From: Anniella stebbinsi
Lineage: Eukaryota; Chordata; Lepidosauria; Squamata; Anniellidae
Assembly (NCBI GenBank): GCA_029215795.1
Contig: JARDYH010000007.1
Coordinates: 63,604,763 to 63,668,762 of the forward strand
Reading direction: 5' to 3'
DNA: 64,000 nucleotides
Position numbers and translations under genes: made by a program. Shown one piece after another: positions 57,786 through 64,000 of the stretch. Numbering within the stretch: position 1 is the first letter of the stretch; the number at the start of each line of letters is the position of its first letter. The notes below the pieces were generated by a model. It was given only the letters and a program-made list of their open reading frames with translations. It was not told where the DNA came from and did not search any database.

Positions 57786-60700
57786 GGCGGGGAGGGGGGC
57801 AGGGGGCAAGTAGACCGAGGCCGGGAAGGGGGAGCAGGTGCCCCCTCCCCCTGTGCCTGGAAGCAGCCCAGGGTCGGCCGGGGAGGGACGGAGGGGTGGG
57901 GAGGGTGCGAGGGGAGGAGGGAGGCTGTGCACGCGCGAGGGGCTGGGGAGAGGAGGAAGGGGCCTTCGAGAGGGATCTGTGTATCCCCCCCCCCCCAATC
58001 TCGCTCCATCAGCCCTTTGTCTTCAGCCCCTGCGCAGGGCGAGCAAGGTGAGTGGATCTTCCTCTCTCCCCCCCCCCCCCCGTCCTTCCCTTCTTTCCTC
58101 CCCGTGGGGAGGCAGGATGCGCTGCAGACAGGAGCCTCAGCCTGCCACGAGCGGGGTGGGGGGAAGCTGCTGCTGCTGCTACTGCTGCTGCTGCGTGCAC
58201 CTGAGTGGGCGAGAGTCGCCTGGTCCCGTCGCGTCCCCTCACCTCCCCCCACTCCCTGGGGGGCAGGGGGGCAGTGCAGAGTGGCTGCTGCTACACCTTT
58301 AGTGTGTGTGTGTGGGCGGCCTCATTCCCTGAGGAGTTCTCTCTTTCATGTGATGCAGGGGTTGGGTTGGTAAGTAATCTTTTATTGAATAATTCAATTT
58401 GTACCTTGTTCCTTTCTTTCCCTGCCACAAACAAAGGCCAGAAGTCAGTAAGCGATGCATTTTAAGGAAACAAGCAGAATTGTGCCCCTTTCTGTTGAGC
58501 AGATTGGTGCATCTTCCTTCTATGTGTGACATTAACTTAAGGAAGTACTCACAAAAGCACACACACGACTTTTATTTTATTTTTTAAAATATATATATAT
58601 ATATTTAAAGCCCAACTTTCTGCTATAAAGTTTGCAGAGTGAACCCCCTCCCTATGCAGCTGCAGCTTGGATTCCATATAGACATTTTTGAATACAAACT
58701 CCATCTTTATTCCATTACATGGAAAGTGGATACACACTGCTGCACTTGGTGCAGGTTTGCTCAGATAAACAGCAAAGTTGTTTCCAAAAAACAATAAGCA
58801 GTTCCAAAGTGTAACAAATCACGGTGCCCCCCAACAAAGTCATCACACACTCTTCTGCCCTCCCCCCAATTGAGGGTTTCTTTGGTAACCATTAGACATG
58901 TACAGTGTAAGCACTTTATTAGCAACCTTTTTCTTCCTGTTTTCATTGTCCTTTGGTTAGCCACATGTACTGTGAAAAGTTCGTGTTTGTTCCTCACACA
59001 ATATAAGTGAATCCAAATTAGAATGCCTTCCTGTTGTGTACATTAGCCCCCAACCCAGTGCTTTCCAAATCCTGTCACTTCTGTTCTTTGTGTAAAAAAA
59101 GGATATGCACTTTGGCCCATAGTGCAGTAGTCTCTTCTGAGGGGGATGGGAAACAGTTTATGAAGATCACACATCCATTTATGTGGAATCATTTTGGCTT
59201 GTTCCTCTCGCTGTGCTTTCCTCCTCTACCACAACGCTAATTCTGTATACATGTGCTAGAAAACATGATTTACAAAACAAGGAAATGTAAGCTTAGGATT
59301 TTTTTTTTTAGAAAAATGCAACTCACTAACATGCACGCACACTGTTGCACAGTTATCCAAATACCTTTTCTTTAGTGTCCTGCATGGTTTGGGTATATTC
59401 ACACTGTGGAATCGGTGGCAAAGTTACTATTGTTATTAGCTTGGCTTGAAAGATTCCTTTTTCAGTCACCAGCCCAGCTCTGGTGACCAGAATAGGTTCA
59501 GCCATCTGGTCATTATGATTTTAGCACCAAAAGGATAGACTTGATTGCACCTAAATAATTTATTTTATGAAGCCAATATATATAATAATTTTAAAGCATG
59601 AATTCTATCCATAGCTATTATAATAGCCCACACTTCCACAAATTAAAAGCTTGGCTGTTTTATGTCTGCTTCTACTGATGTTCCAGCAAACTCTGACTTT
59701 AGATGGCTCAGTGAAATAGAGAGCAGGTAACAGTACTGCTTGCAGAAAAGGCTGATGTGATATCAAGAGTTGCAGGAGATTTGCGCCACCCTTTGAATAG
59801 AGCCTGGCTTATATCGTCTTGCTGCTGAGACCTCATCATCCTCAATAATCATAAGTATGTAGAGCCTTCCCTCAGTGTGTCAAGCACTTCACTCACCTTA
59901 TGTCTGCCTTTGGGGTAGGCTGGCTGGCTGAGAAGCCAGTGCTTTCTGAAGTCTGGTAGGGTTATTAAGTGGGGGTTGCAAGGTTTTAGATTCTTCTTCC
60001 AGGTAGCTGTTGACAAACTTAAGCGGGGAGTTGCACAGAGAGAGAGAGAGAGAGAGAGAGACAAGGTGAGAACATGTACAAAGCCACCTTCAGTATTTCA
60101 CAAAAGAGGGTGAACTACTTGGAAAGTACATGTTCTTTATACCCTAGGCACTGACCATTTGTCTGGCAGCTCTGTACGATGCTAATTGAAAAGTAATTAA
60201 AATATGAATCCCAAATCTGCATCGTATGGTGGTATGCTTGATAAATTTCATGTGGAACATCCTCTTGCGCCTTCAATAGTTTCACAGAAAGAAAGAGATT
60301 TTCTCTGGGAGAGTTTCTTAGCCCATTGCAGTGCTAGGACAGGCAAAGGCCTAGCTGGCACCTGATGAATTCCCAGTTCCGCTCTAATGTCTGAGACCCA
60401 GGAGTCCTGTCCCCTATTGAATCTGGCAAGTGCATTCTTGGGTGAATGACATCAGCATAGAATGCCATGAGTCAGCATTGCAGACAGCAGGCAGGATGAG
60501 GGAAAGCTAGCTGTTCAAATACAAATAAATGACTTCATTAGCTGGTTGTTTAAAGGCAGTCATTACAAAGCTAGATGTAAAGGTAGACCCCAGATGCAGA
60601 AATGCCCTATTAAATTAAATATGCAGCAGTTGCATTGTGCTTCATATGACTGGGGAGTGAGTAGGCCAAGAGCAAGACTCGAATGAGTTGGGGGGGGGGG

Positions 60701-62035
60701 TATTGTTGAGTGCTGCCTCTTGTGATGTTCTGCTTGGGGGACCTAAAAAGCAGTTTTGGTAGCAGGAGAAAGTAGCTGGATTATTTGTGGCAAAGATGAA
60801 GGCAGAGTTGTTCAGAAGAAGTGTCTTGTATTTGTCAGTGGCTCTGCTCTCTTGAGACAGAATCTTTTTTAATACTCAGCAGAGCAGGTTCCTACTTCTT
60901 CTGTAATACTCACTTGTACCTCAGTTGGCTCCACATTCTGTAGCAACAGGTTCTGTTGGATAATGTGCTTCCTAAGAAGGTACATTGATGATTCAGACAT
61001 AAAAGGGCTACTTGTGGATTAGGGAAGGCCATTGTAGTTGTTCCAACAACTGCAGCAGTCCCTGTCTCCCACCAGTTGGGGTTTTCAAAGAGGGCCAAGA
61101 GAATCCAATCCATAGTAGGTCCTTGATCTTTAAAAGTCTCGCCACCTCCGACATGAAGGAAATTAAGGCTTCAGGTGTTCTCCTCACCCTGCCATGGTGA
61201 AGCAACTCCTCCTAAAACCCTGTCATGACCTGCAGACGTGATGGAGAGTAAGTTCCACTGAATTCGTGGGGGGGGGGGTAACTTCCACTCCTCGAGTAGG
61301 ATAGCCTTACATACAGAAGAAGTCCCATGAATTCATTTCTGCAGTGCTTAGCTGAGTAGCATTTCTGTCCAGATCGTTTAGTGAGAACCTTGCTAGTTAG
61401 GCATTTTGCCAGCCTAAAAATGCGTGTTATATAACGCCAAAGATTATGCTATTGTCTGTTGCACAACGTGCTTTTATAATATAGTCGGTAGGGAAACGTA
61501 CACCACACATGATGATTTTACTTTTGTGGAGTTTCCGCTTCAGGGAATACCCTCATTTGCTCTATTCATGGTTTGTTTCAGATAGAGCAGGCCAGTTGTC
61601 TGTAGCCCAGTTTTTGTATATAGTCTTCATTCACTGGATGATTATAACTCAGTGTTCTCTACACCAGAGTGTGAAATCTCAGGCCTGGCAGGGTCATTGT
61701 TTTGCTATGCTGTAAGATGCTTCTTTAATCCCAGGTTCCAAATGTAAGATATCCTTCACCCATGGGCATGCACAAAGGCAGTTCAGGAGGAGGGAAATAC
61801 TTCCTCCTCCATTTCATTGCTGTGCAAGCTAGTCCAGCACGGTGGAATTTCCCTGGTTTTTGCCTGTTGCGCCATCAGGGGGCAGCAGAGACATCTAACT
61901 TGATCGTCCCCAGAAAAGGTATTATTTGTGTCAAGTTTCAGGCACAAAGTTGAAAGGTGAAATCTATTCTCGCAAGGATAACATATGGATTTGGGTTGCT
62001 GTAATTAAAATACAAGCTTGATTCTTGCACATTCA
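57786..62035 (+). other. ZC3H4: ZC3H4 intron 1 (first part); no exon recognised
   Basis: A GC-rich start with C homopolymers and a (CTG)n-like run (about 58168-58194) turns into A/T-rich unique sequence from 58.35 kb. There is a (GT)n patch near 58300, (AT)n near 58592 and (GA)n at 60037-60061. No splice-flanked frame looks coding. Confidence 0.5.
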
Positions 62036-62059
62036 GTCAAATCAAGTAGAACCACAAGC

Positions 62060-62249
62060 ATTTACCACTTCCCTGGTGGCCTTGTCTCCTGTAGTGCTGT
62101 TCTTTCTCGATCTGTTCAAAACATTGTGCTAAAATCTTTCCCGTTGCCGTGATAGTAGTGTTGCCCCTCTCGTTCAGCTTGGGCACAGGACCCCTGTCAT
62201 TTTCATTCAGAGTTATGTTTAAAGCTTGTGTCTTCCTTTTGGCTCCCAT
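62060..62249 (-). CDS. Unrecognised exon-like ORF on the minus strand (candidate first exon)
   Basis: From ATG at 62249-62247 (context ACAAGATGG) the frame is open for about 63 codons to a strong donor AAGTG|GTAAAT near 62061; translation then soon ends. Lys-rich start MGAKRKTQALN, a polar middle (GPVPKLNERGNTTIT) and a helix-like end (KILAQCFEQIEKEQHYRR). A CCAAT box (GGACCAATCAATCG on the gene strand) lies about 35 bp upstream. I recognise no family. It may be an antisense gene's first exon, a decayed retrocopy or chance. Confidence 0.3.
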
Positions 62250-64000
62250 CTTGTTTTCTCTTCAAGCCCAGCGATTGATTGGTCCCCCTTTTGGCCTTGC
62301 CCCATGCCTGGTGGAGTTCCCTGCACCCCAGGTCTGTTGAGCCGGCTTCCTGTGCTGACCTCTTCTGCCATCGCTTAACTCTCCCCTAACCAACGTTCAT
62401 TGTTCACCCTGGCTGTCTTTCTGTTGCCTCATGTTCTTGGCAAAAAGCACATACTGTAGCCATTGTTCTTTGCTGTCGGCATGCCTGGCTCCTTGTATTG
62501 GCTTCCAAGGGCAGAGCTATTTCTGCCCCAGGTCTTGGAGACTTCCGTTTTCTTGCATGTCTGCTACAACAGGCTTCAATCATGTGATCTGTGAGATCAC
62601 CACAGATGACTGTGAGGTCATGACCTGCATGAAGCGCAGCATTCTGCAGAGTTCACAAGAGGGCTGGGTGCTGCAATGGGCCAGCCACAAGGCTCATGAT
62701 TCCCCCCCCCCCCCCAGTATCAGTGTTATCCTCTGATAGCCCCATGGTGACCACGCTGCTTTGCTCTATAGCCAGATTGAACACGCACGGCAAGCTCTAC
62801 AATGAAGTTGGCAGAGCCCTCTCACTTCCAGTAATAATTTTGCTCAGAGTTGGTGATTAATAACTTGTCACACAGCCTTAAGCCACCAAGCTTTGGATCA
62901 CTTTTTCACGTTTTCACTTAAATTGTGTCAAGAGAGAGTATAATAAGGCTGCAATCCTAAACACACTAGGGAGTAAGCCCCAGTGAATACAGTAGAACTT
63001 ACCTCTGAGTAATCATGTATAGGATTGTGCTGTAACTCTCCTGTGCCTTCCAAGCAGTAGCCTTCCAGGCACTGTTTTTATTACCAAACAGGCTGAATGT
63101 GTGTATTTATGCCCAAGTGGAGATGCATAGATGAAGGGACCAGTGCTACCCCAAGAAAGAAGGGGTGGCAGAAACAAGATCCAGCAGCTCTGAAACTCCC
63201 AGCTTACTCTCCTCTCCTCTGCCCCCAAACACCATAATTGCTGTTCAGATTCACTCTCTCCAAAACATTCATTTGCAAGGATGTGAAATGTTGGATGTTC
63301 TTTTTGAATTGTTTCAGGACTTGAACAGTTGGAGCTATTAAATTGTCTTACCAGGTTTGGTTCTGCTTAGGTGTTGGAAATTGCAGTTGCACGCTTTTCC
63401 ATTTGGGGGGGGGGTGTTGCAATTCATCCCAGAGGCTGCCCCCAGCTTTATCCCATTCCCCCTCTGAGGGAGAACGTGGCCGCTGGAGATGGTGATGGCA
63501 GTGGCACATCGCGGCCAATCAGCATTGTGCTGTGTCCTGAGAGGTGCTTGTATGAGGACAACAGAGGAGTTGAATTCTGTGCAGGACTCCCGCAGCAAGC
63601 TGGCAAGCTCTCTGGGAGAAAGTCAGTGGCACCCCTGGAGCCAAGCAGCCCTTGAGTTGTGGGGCAGCTTGTGGAGAATCTGCAGTGCAGCACCAAGTCC
63701 TTAACAGCGTAAGCGTGAGGGAGAATTCTGCGGTAGTGAGACATGAGACATCAATACACCTGAGGAGCAGCTAGACCTCACCTGAGTCTGAGCTTTGCTT
63801 CCTTCCCCCACCCTTCGAGGTCAGGAAAACAATTCTGTCAGTAACAGCAGGAGAGCAGATCTTGGCTCTTACCCTACTAAGGAGTGTGGGGATGTGTGGG
63901 TTGTACATCTTCATTTTGTGAAGCTGGGCATTTCCTCAAGTGCCTGTTGTGTAAACCCAGAAAGCCCGACTGAAAAGCCAAGCTCGAGACCTGTTGGTCT
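62250..64000 (+). other. ZC3H4: ZC3H4 intron 1 (continued)
   Basis: A C homopolymer near 62702, a G homopolymer near 63403 and a SINE/LINE tail fragment at 62945-63035. No coding exon recognised. Confidence 0.45.
62945..63035 (+). mobile_element. Common squamate repeat fragment
   Basis: GGCTGCAATCCTAAACACAC ... GGGAGTAAGCCCCAGTGAAT ... ACTTACCTCTGAGTAATCAT is an abundant short squamate repeat. An inverted copy is at 17722-17785. Confidence 0.65.

Overview
This is vertebrate nuclear DNA, most likely from a squamate reptile (a lizard). The genes have short exons with GT/AG introns and CpG-rich promoters. The repeats are the usual squamate mix: L2-like and CR1/L3-like LINE tails, a 5'-truncated L1, tRNA-derived and CORE/MIR-like SINEs, hAT-type elements and a Ty3/gypsy element. 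Species cannot be settled from sequence alone.

Five host genes can be read and reproduce, in order, the human 19q13.3 neighbourhood ZC3H4-SAE1-BBC3-CCDC9-C5AR1. From left to right they are: the 5' coding end of a C5a-receptor-like GPCR (1-177, minus, running off the left edge); CCDC9 (coding 21834-27569, minus, 13 exons, 627 codons); BBC3/PUMA (coding 41374-43585, plus, three coding exons, 158 codons); SAE1 (coding 44947-56998, minus, nine exons, 352 codons); and the first coding exon of ZC3H4 (57533-57735, plus), with the rest of the window in its first intron. Exon phases were followed junction by junction, and each complete CDS closes in frame.

Layout. 0.2-4.0 kb is intergenic with LINE/SINE debris. 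4024-6985 is a nearly perfect 3-kb palindrome with an 8-bp target duplication (hAT foldback). 7.0-8.7 kb holds a possible ERV LTR and LINE tails. 8.7-11.5 kb is an L1 ORF2 remnant with an 8-bp target duplication. 11676-17408 is a young Ty3/gypsy element (457-bp LTRs, TSD GCACA) whose integrase lies before the reverse transcriptase, the Gmr1-type order; it splits an older CR1/L3 tail. 17.4-21.8 kb is CCDC9 3' flank. 28-40.4 kb is intergenic between the divergent CCDC9 and BBC3 promoters, with LINE fragments and two CpG-rich islands without a recognised gene. 40.4-44.2 kb is BBC3, and 44.8-57.0 kb is SAE1.

Functionally, SAE1 is half of the SUMO E1 enzyme, BBC3 is the p53-induced BH3-only death protein, CCDC9 is an RNA-associated coiled-coil protein, and ZC3H4 restrains non-coding transcription. 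SAE1 and ZC3H4 share a bidirectional CpG promoter, and BBC3 and SAE1 converge tail to tail. The BBC3 promoter holds a near-consensus, zero-spacer p53 response element beside a perfect CRE. I found no new gene system that I can prove. The best leads are the p53 site, the foldback element, the Gmr1-type element with gag and pol in one frame across a UGA, and an unrecognised minus-strand exon-like ORF in the ZC3H4 intron.
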